From: Anaerolinea thermophila
GTDB lineage: Bacteria > Chloroflexota > Anaerolineae > Anaerolineales > Villigracilaceae
Length of the DNA stretch: 52,079 nt
Direction: 5' to 3'
Assembly: GCA_020722375.1 (NCBI GenBank)
Contig: DYKX01000002.1
Location: forward strand, 1-52,079
Numbering within the stretch: position 1 is the first letter of the stretch; each line of letters starts with the position of its first letter. Under the pieces are notes generated by a model. It was not told the origin of the DNA. It did no database searches and worked only from the letters and a program-made list of their open reading frames with translations. Of the stretch, positions 43,901 through 50,920 are shown piece after piece. Both the position numbers and the translations under genes were made by a program.

Positions 43901-44861
43901 CCGTGGTGATGGGAAAATCCACGCTGGCTTTGAGATCGAGCAGGAAGTTGAGGGCGCGGCCGATATCGTTTTCATAAGCAACGGGAGCACCCCACAACAT
44001 AAGCATGTTACAGCCCTTATCACCAAAATCGAGGCGATTGATCAGCCCGCCATACTGTTCCTTCAATCGGAACAGGGTTTGGACGAATTCCTGCAACTTC
44101 TCGTTCGGCAGGTCGGGGAAGCGCATGAACAGGTTGACCGCCTGGCGGAACTCGCCGCGCTCGTCGCGATGGAGAATGGTCTCTGGAATGAACACCCGCG
44201 AGATGGTCTCGTCGAAGGGCGGGAATTTCAGAGCGCTGGGAGCGGGCAATCGCGAGCGGACCCCAGCCAGACGAACGAAGGCCTCGCCGTCTTCGACCAG
44301 GATATCCTCCCGCAAAACGTCCGCGAGCGAACGGGAGAGATAGGTCTCCCCCGCGCGTGCCAGATGTTCGGCATTGGCACAGTCGTCCACGGCTTTTCCA
44401 CGGAAGTAGTAGGTGGACTGATCGAGAGCGGCGGAGGACAAAATTCCCCAGGAGACGTCGCCGAGGGACAAACCGATCTTGGCGGAAAACGAGAACGAGC
44501 CAAAGGGAGTCGTTTGGACGGCGCGCGAAGCCAGGTTCCGCTGGATCCACCAGGCGGAGGCCAGCGCATTCAAGACGATGGCGCGTTCGTCCGTTTCGAT
44601 GGGGAAGAGCGCCAGAATGCCGTCGCCTGCGAAGCCGACGATCTTGCCGCCGTGTTTGAACACACTGGCGACCAGCGGATCGAACACATTGTGCATCAAG
44701 CCCACGAGAATTTCCGCACCGTATTGTCCCTGCCTGGCGAGCGCGTCGGTGAGGGCGGAAAAGCCCGACAGGTCAAGGAACATTCCCGCGGCGCGGAAAG
44801 AGCCGCTGAATTGCCCGGCGTGATATTTTTCCATGATGAATTCGGGGACAACGCGATGCAT
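40986..44861 (-). CDS. adenylate/guanylate cyclase-domain protein with ATPase and TPR repeats
   Basis: 1291 residues. Two class III cyclase-like domains: the first (about 20-200) keeps both metal aspartates, D30 (FLDLSGFS) and D80 (GFAGDGI); the second (240-400) has a degenerate FGDKGCNML and YTCYGWGANLASRF. An AAA/STAND-type ATPase follows with Walker A GDAGIGKS at 443-450 and Walker B VVIFIEDAQFLDE. The C-terminal 500 residues are tetratricopeptide repeats (EAYTLINLSALLGIQGDPVSAREC and similar). Such proteins are signalling hubs in Chloroflexota and Cyanobacteria (known from relatives); the signal is unknown. The start ATG 44859-44861 has TAAAAT six bases upstream and no ribosome site. Confidence 0.85.
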   Translation of the reverse strand: MHRVVPEFIMEKYHAGQFSGSFRAAGMFLDLSGFSALTDALARQGQYGAEILVGLMHNVFDPLVASVFKHGGKIVGFAGDGILALFPIETDERAIVLNALASAWWIQRNLASRAVQTTPFGSFSFSAKIGLSLGDVSWGILSSAALDQSTYYFRGKAVDDCANAEHLARAGETYLSRSLADVLREDILVEDGEAFVRLAGVRSRLPAPSALKFPPFDETISRVFIPETILHRDERGEFRQAVNLFMRFPDLPNEKLQEFVQTLFRLKEQYGGLINRLDFGDKGCNMLMLWGAPVAYENDIGRALNFLLDLKASVDFPITTGVTYYIAHAGFLGGEIFECYTCYGWGANLASRFMMSAPDGHTWIDERVARRIRNRFDFTYLGAQRFKGFDTEQKVYQLERRKPHDEAPHEGELVGRSAELSRLTEFLQPLWQGKSAGLISVWGDAGIGKSRLVYELRASPALEGRNVLWAFCHSDQVLRHSFNPFRYWLLRYFGLTSEMSDDARKQAFNQKLDDLLASLPDPELAADLERVRSALAALLDLYWPDSFYEKLDAEGRYNNTLLALTSLLKAESLRQPVVIFIEDAQFLDEDSAAFLPRLKRALADYSVAMIVSARRSGSDSALESLSDAMIELGALSTQAISSLAEIYLGGTASPELVDFLQERSEGNPYFAEQILVYLQEEGLLETGEGGWRASRALRDASLPADIRALLMAHLDQLSDAVRDIIQTASVLGREFDSQTLGAVLGDGISLPDLLREAVQAEILLPVNQHRYMFRHGLLRDAAYSMQTRARRRELHAAVMDALERLYSNEIESHYGELAHHAESAALTDKAIHYLPLAGAQAMDAYQNAQAVDYLTRVLALIPEQESRVRFELLHKRVQVLHRMGDRKAELADIGVLDVLAGLLDDATFTAQALLARANYCSAIGDYSTAITIAENVINLTKSQSPEITLEAYSYLASSLFRLGRLDESLAKARAGLALARQAGAKRSEAQMLSGMGLISIEQNKILDAMDYLEQSINIARQIADEVIEISALNNFGNAAASLGDYSMAYECYERSYRGFQTRGDRSGEGMMLNNLGWAAGMRGDFEAARTYQQQALKIAREVGNQHQEAYTLINLSALLGIQGDPVSARECAILGFELCRKIGERSGEAWALLNLGHSYILTEDLEPAQAAYEQSFFIRTEMRQPNLSAEALAGLIQIALFKDELAALAERTEAVLSIMEKDRDLSGAEDPLRVYYVCYQALHKMKDPRSRDVLKGAKRLLEAQVSKFRDESARRMYVENVPWRRAIHQTN

Positions 44862-44867
44862 GGTTCG

Positions 44868-44873
44868 ATTTTA
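44868..44873 (-). promoter_or_regulatory. -10 element, leaderless cyclase gene
   Basis: TAAAAT on the minus strand followed by six bases and ATG. The likely -35 region overlaps the hairpin repeat at 44884. Confidence 0.5.
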
Positions 44874-44883
44874 ACATGGTTAC

Positions 44884-44919
44884 GAGACCCTAAAGGTTTT
44901 TGGAAACCTTTAGGGTCTC
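44884..44919. repeat. perfect hairpin GAGACCCTAAAGGTTT
   Basis: 16-bp perfect arms (44884-44899, 44904-44919) around TTGG, between two divergent genes. It resembles short palindromic repeats rather than a terminator, because both neighbouring genes start here. Confidence 0.8.
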
Positions 44920-44930
44920 CGATTTTTCTC

Positions 44931-44959
44931 TTGCCTTGTGATATCAGTTGTTGTATAAC
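44931..44959 (+). promoter_or_regulatory. promoter of the amidohydrolase gene
   Basis: TTGCCT (44931-44936), 17-base spacer, TATAAC (44954-44959). The leader holds AAGGAG before ATG 44984. Confidence 0.6.
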
Positions 44960-44983
44960 GGTGCAACACACAAGGAGCCGCGC

Positions 44984-46042
44984 ATGGACCTGACCATCTA
45001 CAACTGTCACATCCACACATTCACTGCCGAGCACATCCCCGACCGCTTCCTGCCGCTGGGATTGGTACGCGCCCTGCGACGCCCGTTCCTGCGGGGACTG
45101 ATCCTATGGTTGTTCGAGAAACTCATCCCGCGCTCGAACAAGGATGCGGCGGCACGGACGGGACGATTTTTGGCGCGCGGTGCGTTCGAGAGCCAGGCAA
45201 GGGTGTTCGAGTACGTGCAGTTGCAATATCCCGCGGGGACACGTTTCATCGTCCTGCCGATGGATATGGAATTTATGGCGGCAGGCAAGCCCGAGGTCCC
45301 GTATGAGGCGCAGTTGAGGGAACTGGCGGAGTTACGCGACGCGTCGAAAGGCACGGTCATCCCGTTCTGCGCGGTGGATCCGCGACGTCCGAATGTGGTC
45401 GAGGAGTTCAAGCGCTGGCACAAGGAATACAAAATCAGGGGCGTGAAGTTGTATCCGAACCTGGGGTATTTTCCCGATGACCCCGTGCTGCTGGAAATTT
45501 ATGCCTATTGCGAAAAGAATAAATTACCCATCATAGCCCACTGCTCCACAGGTGGAATCCGCATGACGGGGTTGAGCCGCGCGGAAGCGCAGAAGTTCGC
45601 TCATCCCGCCAACTATAAAGGCGTGCTGAAACAGTTTCCCAAATTGAATTTCTGCCTGGCGCATTTCGGCGGCGCGGACGAGTGGGAGCGTCACCTGACG
45701 GGCGAGACGCCGCGCAAAGGCGAGGATGCCACCTGGTTGACGGTCCTCATGGAGATGCTCAGGTCGAAGAAATACCCCAATCTGTACACGGATGTTTCGT
45801 ACACGCTGTTCGTGGAGAAGCCCGATTACCGTCCGTTCAATTACTTCGAGTTCCTGAAGGTGTTGCTGGTCGAGAAGTGTGTACGCGAGCATGTGCTGTT
45901 CGGGACGGATTATTACATGGTGGAGCGTGAGAAAGTGAGCGAAAAGGAGGTCTCGATCGCGTTGCGAAGCCATTTAGGGGAGCAGGTGTATTTCCAGTTG
46001 GCGCATCATAATCCGAAGAAGTTTTTGTATAACCACAGGTGA
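44984..46042 (+). CDS. amidohydrolase-fold metal hydrolase
   Basis: 352 residues. TIM-barrel hydrolase pattern: NCHIHTF near the N-terminus (HxH metal ligands), RGVKLYPNLGYFPDDPVL, AHCSTGG (His), LAHFGG (His) and VLFGTDYYM (Asp). It resembles the amidohydrolase 2 family (decarboxylases or hydrolases of aromatic acids), but the substrate cannot be named. The ATG follows AAGGAG. It stands alone before the CarD operon. Confidence 0.82.
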   Translation: MDLTIYNCHIHTFTAEHIPDRFLPLGLVRALRRPFLRGLILWLFEKLIPRSNKDAAARTGRFLARGAFESQARVFEYVQLQYPAGTRFIVLPMDMEFMAAGKPEVPYEAQLRELAELRDASKGTVIPFCAVDPRRPNVVEEFKRWHKEYKIRGVKLYPNLGYFPDDPVLLEIYAYCEKNKLPIIAHCSTGGIRMTGLSRAEAQKFAHPANYKGVLKQFPKLNFCLAHFGGADEWERHLTGETPRKGEDATWLTVLMEMLRSKKYPNLYTDVSYTLFVEKPDYRPFNYFEFLKVLLVEKCVREHVLFGTDYYMVEREKVSEKEVSIALRSHLGEQVYFQLAHHNPKKFLYNHR

Positions 46043-46115
46043 TGGACGCCTGCAACCACCTCATTGCCAAAAGGGACAGAGAGACTTGAACGGCACGCAA
46101 TCGAGCAATCAATGA

Positions 46116-46121
46116 TATAAT
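46116..46121 (+). promoter_or_regulatory. -10 of the carD operon
   Basis: TATAAT 30 bases before the hairpin at 46151 and 92 bases before the carD ATG. The -35 is poor. Confidence 0.5.
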
Positions 46122-46150
46122 GACTTCATTCCCCCAGATCGACAGGTCCC

Positions 46151-46190
46151 AGACGCCAGTCCTTTTGCAAGGCTGGCGTCTTGTCTTTTT
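46151..46190 (+). terminator. terminator hairpin in the carD leader
   Basis: AGACGCCAG ... CTGGCGTCT with a second CCTT/AAGG stem (bulged), then TGTCTTTTT. It lies between the -10 at 46116 and the carD start, so it could act as an attenuator, or end the upstream transcript. Confidence 0.75.
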
Positions 46191-46213
46191 AGACTGACTG
46201 CCAGGAGGTCCGA

Positions 46214-46717
46214 ATGAATTACCGAAGAGGCGATGTTGTCATGCACTGCATCCACGGGCTTGGGAAAATTGTCCAGGCAGAGGAGCGATCAGTATATGGC
46301 CCCGCCATGCTGTATTACGCCGTCCAGATCGGCGATATGACCGTCTGGGTGCCAGCGGACGACAACCTGGGGACGCGCCTGCGCCCGCCCACGCGAGGAG
46401 ACGATTTTCAGCGCCTGCTGAACATCCTGAATAGCCCTGGCGACCTGCTTCCAGACGACCGCCACGAGCGGAAAGAATTGCTGACAGAATGGCTGAGCGA
46501 CGGCCGCGCCGAATCGCTTTGCCGCGTGATCCGCGGTCTCTTCCGCTACCGACAGTCTCACTCCCTGAACGACAATGACCAGATCATCCTGAGACGAACA
46601 CAACGTGCATTCGTGGACGAGTGGAGCCATTCCCTGTCCATTACACCTGCGCAGGCGGAAAACGAATTACAACATTTGCTGGCGTCCACCGTCGCCATAA
46701 ATCGAGGTCTGCCATGA
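46214..46717 (+). CDS. CarD family transcriptional regulator
   Basis: 167 residues. The N-terminal CarD/CdnL domain (MNYRRGDVVMHCIHGLGKIVQAEER) binds the RNA polymerase beta subunit and stabilises open complexes at promoters. The C-terminal part is helical and DNA-contacting, but lacks a long acidic tail. An AGGAGG site precedes the ATG. A leader terminator suggests regulated read-through. Overlaps the next gene by four bases. Confidence 0.88.
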   Translation: MNYRRGDVVMHCIHGLGKIVQAEERSVYGPAMLYYAVQIGDMTVWVPADDNLGTRLRPPTRGDDFQRLLNILNSPGDLLPDDRHERKELLTEWLSDGRAESLCRVIRGLFRYRQSHSLNDNDQIILRRTQRAFVDEWSHSLSITPAQAENELQHLLASTVAINRGLP

Positions 46718-46953
46718 TGTCAGAGGAAAAACAAATCATTCTCAAGGCCGTGGAACATTTCCTTCAGACAGGAAATACCAACGATCTCTCGATAAAGGTC
46801 ACACGCATTCCCGACAACAAAACCAGTTACGTCGAACAGAGTTCCGGGGACGGCCGCTCCATCATGCTGGACGAATACCGCCTCAATGGCAAAACCATTT
46901 GGGCGGGCTATAGCAGCCGCTCTGGCATGGTCTATCTGAGTCTCGTGGGATAA
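46714..46953 (+). CDS. small protein coupled to CarD, unknown function
   Basis: 79 residues (78 if the second ATG is used). Soluble, mixed alpha/beta, with no motif recognised. The start ATGATG overlaps the carD stop (ATGA). Followed by a terminator. Its fixed place in a two-gene operon hints at a link to CarD function. Confidence 0.65.
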   Translation: MMSEEKQIILKAVEHFLQTGNTNDLSIKVTRIPDNKTSYVEQSSGDGRSIMLDEYRLNGKTIWAGYSSRSGMVYLSLVG

Positions 46954-46975
46954 TTTTCCACACAACCGATCGAAG

Positions 46976-47003
46976 AGCCGCCTCAAAGTGGGCGGCTTTT
47001 TTT
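46976..47003 (+). terminator. terminator of the carD operon
   Basis: AGCCGCC / GGCGGCT hairpin with an 8-base loop, followed by a TTTTTT run. Confidence 0.85.
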
Positions 47004-47081
47004 CGATTCTGGGACAGCCACAAAAAAGAATATGACAAATCTCCCACTTTTTCCATGACCAGCGCGAGGTTTTATTCGGAA

Positions 47082-47087
47082 TATAAT
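47082..47087 (+). promoter_or_regulatory. -10 element, leaderless ywiC-like operon
   Basis: TATAAT six bases before ATG 47094; no ribosome site and a weak -35. Confidence 0.6.
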
Positions 47088-47093
47088 CACAGC

Positions 47094-47912
47094 ATGACCA
47101 AACTCCTTAACCGACAGATTGCCCTGCCGCAGGACCACGGCTCATGGGTGTTCATCCTCAGCCCGCTTCTTATCGGACTGTTCGCGGGCGGCACGTTCGA
47201 TTACGCGTCTCTCGCGCTGACGGCCGCGGCGATGGCCGCCTTCCTCATCCGCCAGCCGTCGGCGGTAATGACAAAGGCCTACGCGGGCAGGCGTCCGCGC
47301 AGTGACCTGCCCGCGGCGCGCTTCTGGTTTGTCCTCTACGGCATCCTCGCCATTCTGTCACTGGCAGAACTTTTTTATCTTGGACAGGGTTACATCGCCC
47401 TGCTCGCCATCCCTGGGATTCCCGTCTTCGCCTGGCATCTCTATCTCGTCAGCAAACGCGCCGAGCGGAGGCAGGCTGGCGTGGAAGTCGTCGCGACAGG
47501 AGTCCTGTCCCTCGTCGCCCCCGCCGCCTTCTGGGTGGGACTCGGTCGCTACGACGCGATGGGCTGGTGGCTGTGGACGTTGACGTGGCTGCAGTCCGCC
47601 GCCAGCATCGTCTACGCGTATCTGCGTCTCGAACAGCGGGAACAGGCCGAAGGTCAGGAAAGAAGCGAGAAATGGAAACGCGGGCGGCGCGCCTTTCTGT
47701 ACACATCCTTCAACCTGGCCGCGGCGCTCGTCCTCGGCTGGAGCGGAATCCTGCCGCAGTGGATCTTCGTCCCGTATCTGATTCAGTGGCTGGAAACGGT
47801 CTGGGGGATCGAGAACCCCGCCACGGGTTGGAAGCCGACGCGCATTGGCATCCGCCAGTTGATCGTCAGCACGCTGTGGACGATCCTGTTTATTGTCACA
47901 TGGAGGTTGTAA
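47094..47912 (+). CDS. YwiC-like membrane protein
   Basis: 272 residues with about seven transmembrane helices. It begins IALPQDHGSWVFILSPLLIGLFAGG; the PQDHGSW motif is typical of the YwiC family, which often sits near respiratory or nitrate genes (known from relatives). The function is unknown. The chosen ATG 47094 lies six bases after TATAAT; an upstream in-frame ATG at 47,055 is not preceded by any signal. Heads an operon that runs to the Rieske gene. Confidence 0.82.
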   Translation: MTKLLNRQIALPQDHGSWVFILSPLLIGLFAGGTFDYASLALTAAAMAAFLIRQPSAVMTKAYAGRRPRSDLPAARFWFVLYGILAILSLAELFYLGQGYIALLAIPGIPVFAWHLYLVSKRAERRQAGVEVVATGVLSLVAPAAFWVGLGRYDAMGWWLWTLTWLQSAASIVYAYLRLEQREQAEGQERSEKWKRGRRAFLYTSFNLAAALVLGWSGILPQWIFVPYLIQWLETVWGIENPATGWKPTRIGIRQLIVSTLWTILFIVTWRL

Positions 47913-48163
47913 TGGAACAACTCAAGTGGACAAAACTCACCGACATTTACGGACGCTTTCAAGCCGAGTTGATCGAAAACTATCTCGAATCGAACGGCAT
48001 TGACGTGGAACTTTTTCAAGAGGCGGTGGGAAACAGCATTTATCCCACCACCATTGACGGGCTTGCGAAAGTGCAGATCTTCGTAGAAAAAGAGAACCTG
48101 CCTGAAGCGCGCAAACTGCTCGAACGATTTAACGAAGAAACCAACGACGAGGAAACAGAATGA
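47912..48163 (+). CDS. DUF2007 signal-transducing-like protein
   Basis: 83 residues. WTKLTDIYGRFQAELIENYLESNGIDVELFQEAVG and VQIFVEKENLPEARKLLERF match DUF2007 (PII-like/GlnB-related). Its ATG overlaps the upstream TAA by one base; GGAGG precedes it. The role is unknown. Confidence 0.82.
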   Translation: MEQLKWTKLTDIYGRFQAELIENYLESNGIDVELFQEAVGNSIYPTTIDGLAKVQIFVEKENLPEARKLLERFNEETNDEETE

Positions 48164-48498
48164 AAAACACCGTCATTCTCATCAACGACAACGGCATGGG
48201 CAAGGGAGAACTGCCGCTTCAACAAACGCTCATCGGCAAGTATCTCGAACTGCTTTTGCAACATGATCAACTTCCCGCCGCCATCTGCTTCTACACCGAA
48301 GGCGTGCGGCTGGTCTGCAAAGATTCGCCCGTGCTCGAAAGCCTGCGCGCCCTCGAAGCGCGCCGCGTACGCCTCATCGTGTGCAGTACCTGCCTGAACT
48401 ATCTTAACCTGACCGATAAAGTGCAGGTCGGCATCGTGGGCGGGATGGGCGACATCCTCGAAGCACAGATCAAAGCAGACAAGGTGATTACGCTCTAG
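48160..48498 (+). CDS. DsrE/YedF-like sulfur-transfer protein
   Basis: 112 residues. VILINDNGMGKGE and FYTEGVRLVCKDSPVLESL, then IVCSTCLNYLNLTDKVQVGIVGGM, as in the DsrE-like C-terminal part of YedF, with a CSTC pair. Probably a sulfur or selenium carrier (inference). Overlaps the previous gene by four bases and ends one base before the next. Confidence 0.82.
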   Translation: MKNTVILINDNGMGKGELPLQQTLIGKYLELLLQHDQLPAAICFYTEGVRLVCKDSPVLESLRALEARRVRLIVCSTCLNYLNLTDKVQVGIVGGMGDILEAQIKADKVITL

Positions 48499-48499
48499 A

Positions 48500-50320
48500 A
48501 TGACTGAACGTTCCAGACATCCCCGTCTCATCCGTACCCTTCGGCTTCGCTCAGGGCAAGCATTCGGCCTGTTCCTGATTCTATTGAGCGGATTCATGCT
48601 GTTGACGATTCCCGCCGCGGCCTCCCCCGCGTTGGATTCCGCCACCGCCACTGTCACGCCTGCCATCTTCGTGACGCCCTCCCCCACCATGTATCTGGTG
48701 ACACTGACTCCGACGCCCACCATCGCGCCGACTCCCACCTTTGACGTCAGCCGCCTCAACAAGCCGATCGTGGACGAACCCCCCTCCCAACTGGACGAGG
48801 GGCTGCTCGTCTACTGGGGCGTGTGCATGGCCTGTCACGGCGACACGGGACAGGGTCTCATCGACGCGTGGCGCGATTCCTTCGGCGAAGACCGCGATTG
48901 CTGGACGTCGAAATGTCATGCCTCCAATCATCCGCCGCAGGGATTTGAATTTCCGCGCATCGTCCCCGCGCTGACGGGCACAGGCACGCTCCTGCGCTTC
49001 GTCAACGCGGAGCAGTTATATCGGTACAACCTTGCCAACATGCCCTGGTGGGACCCTGGCTCATTGACCAAAGAAAAAGCGCTGGCGGTCACTGCCTACC
49101 TTCTGAAGATGAACGGCAAACTTCCCGAAGGTGTCACTCTCACCGCCGCCAACGGACACTTCATCCCCATCCAATACGCCGTCAAGGAACCGCCCACACA
49201 AAACAACCTGTGGAAATTTCTCCTCGCAGGCGCGTTGATCCTGGCGGGAGTGGGAATCGGGATTCAATCCGTCCAGCCGCGCACAGGGAAACGTCCCAGT
49301 TTCATCCTGCACCTGCATCCGCCGACCATCCCCGCTTTGCAGGCGCGCTTCCGTTACACGCTCGGCGCGGGCGGACTGGCCGTCTTCCTTTGCCTCGTCC
49401 TGCTGGTGACGGGCCTGCTGGAGATGTACTACTACATCCCCTCGGTAGAACGCGCCGCCGCAACCATTCAAGAGATCACCTTCCTCGTCCCCTACGGCGG
49501 ACTCGTCCGCAGCCTGCATTTCTGGTCGGCGCAGGCGCTGGTAATGGCAGCCGCCATCCATTTACTGCGCGTGGTCTTCACGGGCGCATTCACCAAACCG
49601 CGCCGCTTCAACTACCTGCTCGGCCTGGGATTGTTCGTCATCGTGCTGCTACTCGACTTCACGGGCTACGTCCTGCGCTGGGACGAGGGCATCCGCTGGG
49701 CGCTGATCGCGGGGACCAACCTGCTGGGTTCCGTCCCGAAGATCGGCGAGGGACTCGTCCGCTTCGTTTCTGGGAACCTCGAGCCGGGTCCCGCCATGCT
49801 GATTCGATTCTACGCCTGGCATCTCTTCGGTCTCGCCATCCTCGGCGGCATCCTGATGATCTGGCACCTCTTCCGCGTCCGCCGTGACGGAGGCATCGCC
49901 GCCGCTGTTGCGCAAATTGGCAATTTGCGCAACAACGAGCGCATCTCCCGCGCCGAACTCCTGCGCCGCGAAGTCGTCGCCATGCTGGTGGCAGGAGGAA
50001 TTCTCCTGCTGTTTTCCACTTTCATTCCCGCGCCCATCGAACAGCCGATGAGCTCCACCCTCGTCAGCCTGGCAGAATCGCGGGCGCCGTGGTTCTTCCT
50101 GTGGGTGCAGGAACTGCTCAAGATCGGCGACCCATTCCTGTGGGGCGTGGCCGCGCCGCTAATCGTCCTGCTGATGTTGGGACTCATCCCCTGCATCTTC
50201 CCGCGCGTGCACGAATCCGAGATCGGACGCTGGTTCCCCCGTTCGGGCCGCGCCGCGCAACTCTTCCTCGCCATCCTGCTGTTGACCATTATCACGTTGA
50301 CCATCCTCGCCACGCGGTAA
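48500..50320 (+). CDS. cytochrome c - cytochrome b fusion (bc complex)
   Basis: 606 residues. A signal/anchor helix (about 20-41) and a Thr/Pro stalk (50-80) precede a c-type domain with CMACH at 109-113 and a possible second site CWTSKCH at 134-140 (CX4CH, atypical), M181 a likely axial ligand. A linker helix (240-260) leads into cytochrome b: heme histidines H340/H354 and H441/H456. The 14-residue gap of the second pair matches b6-type cytochromes. A subunit-IV-like half follows from 490. It should pass electrons from quinol with the Rieske protein encoded next. Two repeats are translated in frame: residues 14-21 and 470-478. Confidence 0.87.
   Translation: MTERSRHPRLIRTLRLRSGQAFGLFLILLSGFMLLTIPAAASPALDSATATVTPAIFVTPSPTMYLVTLTPTPTIAPTPTFDVSRLNKPIVDEPPSQLDEGLLVYWGVCMACHGDTGQGLIDAWRDSFGEDRDCWTSKCHASNHPPQGFEFPRIVPALTGTGTLLRFVNAEQLYRYNLANMPWWDPGSLTKEKALAVTAYLLKMNGKLPEGVTLTAANGHFIPIQYAVKEPPTQNNLWKFLLAGALILAGVGIGIQSVQPRTGKRPSFILHLHPPTIPALQARFRYTLGAGGLAVFLCLVLLVTGLLEMYYYIPSVERAAATIQEITFLVPYGGLVRSLHFWSAQALVMAAAIHLLRVVFTGAFTKPRRFNYLLGLGLFVIVLLLDFTGYVLRWDEGIRWALIAGTNLLGSVPKIGEGLVRFVSGNLEPGPAMLIRFYAWHLFGLAILGGILMIWHLFRVRRDGGIAAAVAQIGNLRNNERISRAELLRREVVAMLVAGGILLLFSTFIPAPIEQPMSSTLVSLAESRAPWFFLWVQELLKIGDPFLWGVAAPLIVLLMLGLIPCIFPRVHESEIGRWFPRSGRAAQLFLAILLLTIITLTILATR
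48536..48560. repeat. CCCTTCGGCTTCGCTCAGGG repeat in the signal region
   Basis: A CCCTTCG...CTCAGGGCAAG unit, a motif widely dispersed in bacterial genomes (recalled). It is in frame and encodes LRLRSGQA just before the membrane helix of the c-b fusion. Confidence 0.65.
49907..49933. repeat. TGGCA-core palindrome inside cytochrome b
   Basis: 13-bp arms GTTGCGCAAATTG / CAATTTGCGCAAC around one G. It is 27 bases, in frame, and encodes VAQIGNLRN between the b6-like and subunit-IV-like halves. Same core as 27177 and 27201. Confidence 0.85.
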
Positions 50321-50357
50321 CACCACCGACCACCTGACCACTTAGACTATTCAGACC

Positions 50358-50774
50358 ATGAGACACCTCCCGCGAAGAAACTTCATCAAACTCCTCAGCA
50401 ACTCCCTGCTCGCCTTCAGCGGCGCACTCGGATTGGGCGGACTGGCGCGCTACTTCAGTTTCCAGGCCGACCCACCGCCGCCCAAAGAGTTCGACATCGG
50501 TCCCGCCGCGAACTATCCGCAGGGATCGGTCACCGTACTGTTGCAAATCCCCGCCACCCTGCGGCACACGTCCAGGGGCTTCATCGTCATCAGCATGAAA
50601 TGCACGCACCTGGGATGCACCGTGGAAAAACCTGGCGACACGTTCGAGTGTCCCTGCCACGGTTCGCGCTTCGACGAATTCGGCAAGGTGACGCGCGGCC
50701 CCGCCACACGCGACCTGCCGCATTTCGAGGTGATTCAAAACGAAGACGGGAATCTGATCGTCCGTGTAAGTTAG
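50358..50774 (+). CDS. Rieske 2Fe-2S protein
   Basis: 138 residues. A twin-arginine-type start (RRNFIKLL) and one transmembrane segment (12-32), then the Rieske domain with C82-T-H84 and C98-P-C100-H101 as cluster ligands and C87, C100 able to form the usual disulfide. Oxidises quinol with cytochrome b and passes the electron to the c domain. It is last here, not first as in most bc operons; gap from the fusion is 37 bases. Confidence 0.93.
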   Translation: MRHLPRRNFIKLLSNSLLAFSGALGLGGLARYFSFQADPPPPKEFDIGPAANYPQGSVTVLLQIPATLRHTSRGFIVISMKCTHLGCTVEKPGDTFECPCHGSRFDEFGKVTRGPATRDLPHFEVIQNEDGNLIVRVS

Positions 50775-50781
50775 GCGGCGA

Positions 50782-50787
50782 TATAAT
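50782..50787 (+). promoter_or_regulatory. possible -10 of the acyl-CoA dehydrogenase gene
   Basis: TATAAT right after the Rieske stop; a transcript would carry the inverted repeat at 50814-50880 in its leader. No -35 seen. Confidence 0.4.
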
Positions 50788-50813
50788 GGAATATATCGGA
50801 AAAGAATTTCCCG

Positions 50814-50880
50814 CCACGAATTTCACGAATTTACACGAATTGGAGAAATAAAAATCCGTGATAATCCGTGAAATCTGTGG
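50814..50880. repeat. CCGTG/CCACGAA inverted repeat
   Basis: CCACGAATTTCACGAATTTA faces TAATCCGTGAAATCTGTGG, an imperfect palindrome of the same style as 9726. Confidence 0.7.
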
Positions 50881-50920
50881 CAAAGAATAGATCGTCAACC
50901 CAAACTGGAGGAGCGACATC

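Noticed and set aside
44884-44919. Hairpin read as a terminator
   Set aside because: It lies between two divergent gene starts and has no T-run on the side where a gene ends.
43578-44993. 471-codon open frame on the plus strand
   Set aside because: Antisense to the cyclase gene and starts without a ribosome site.
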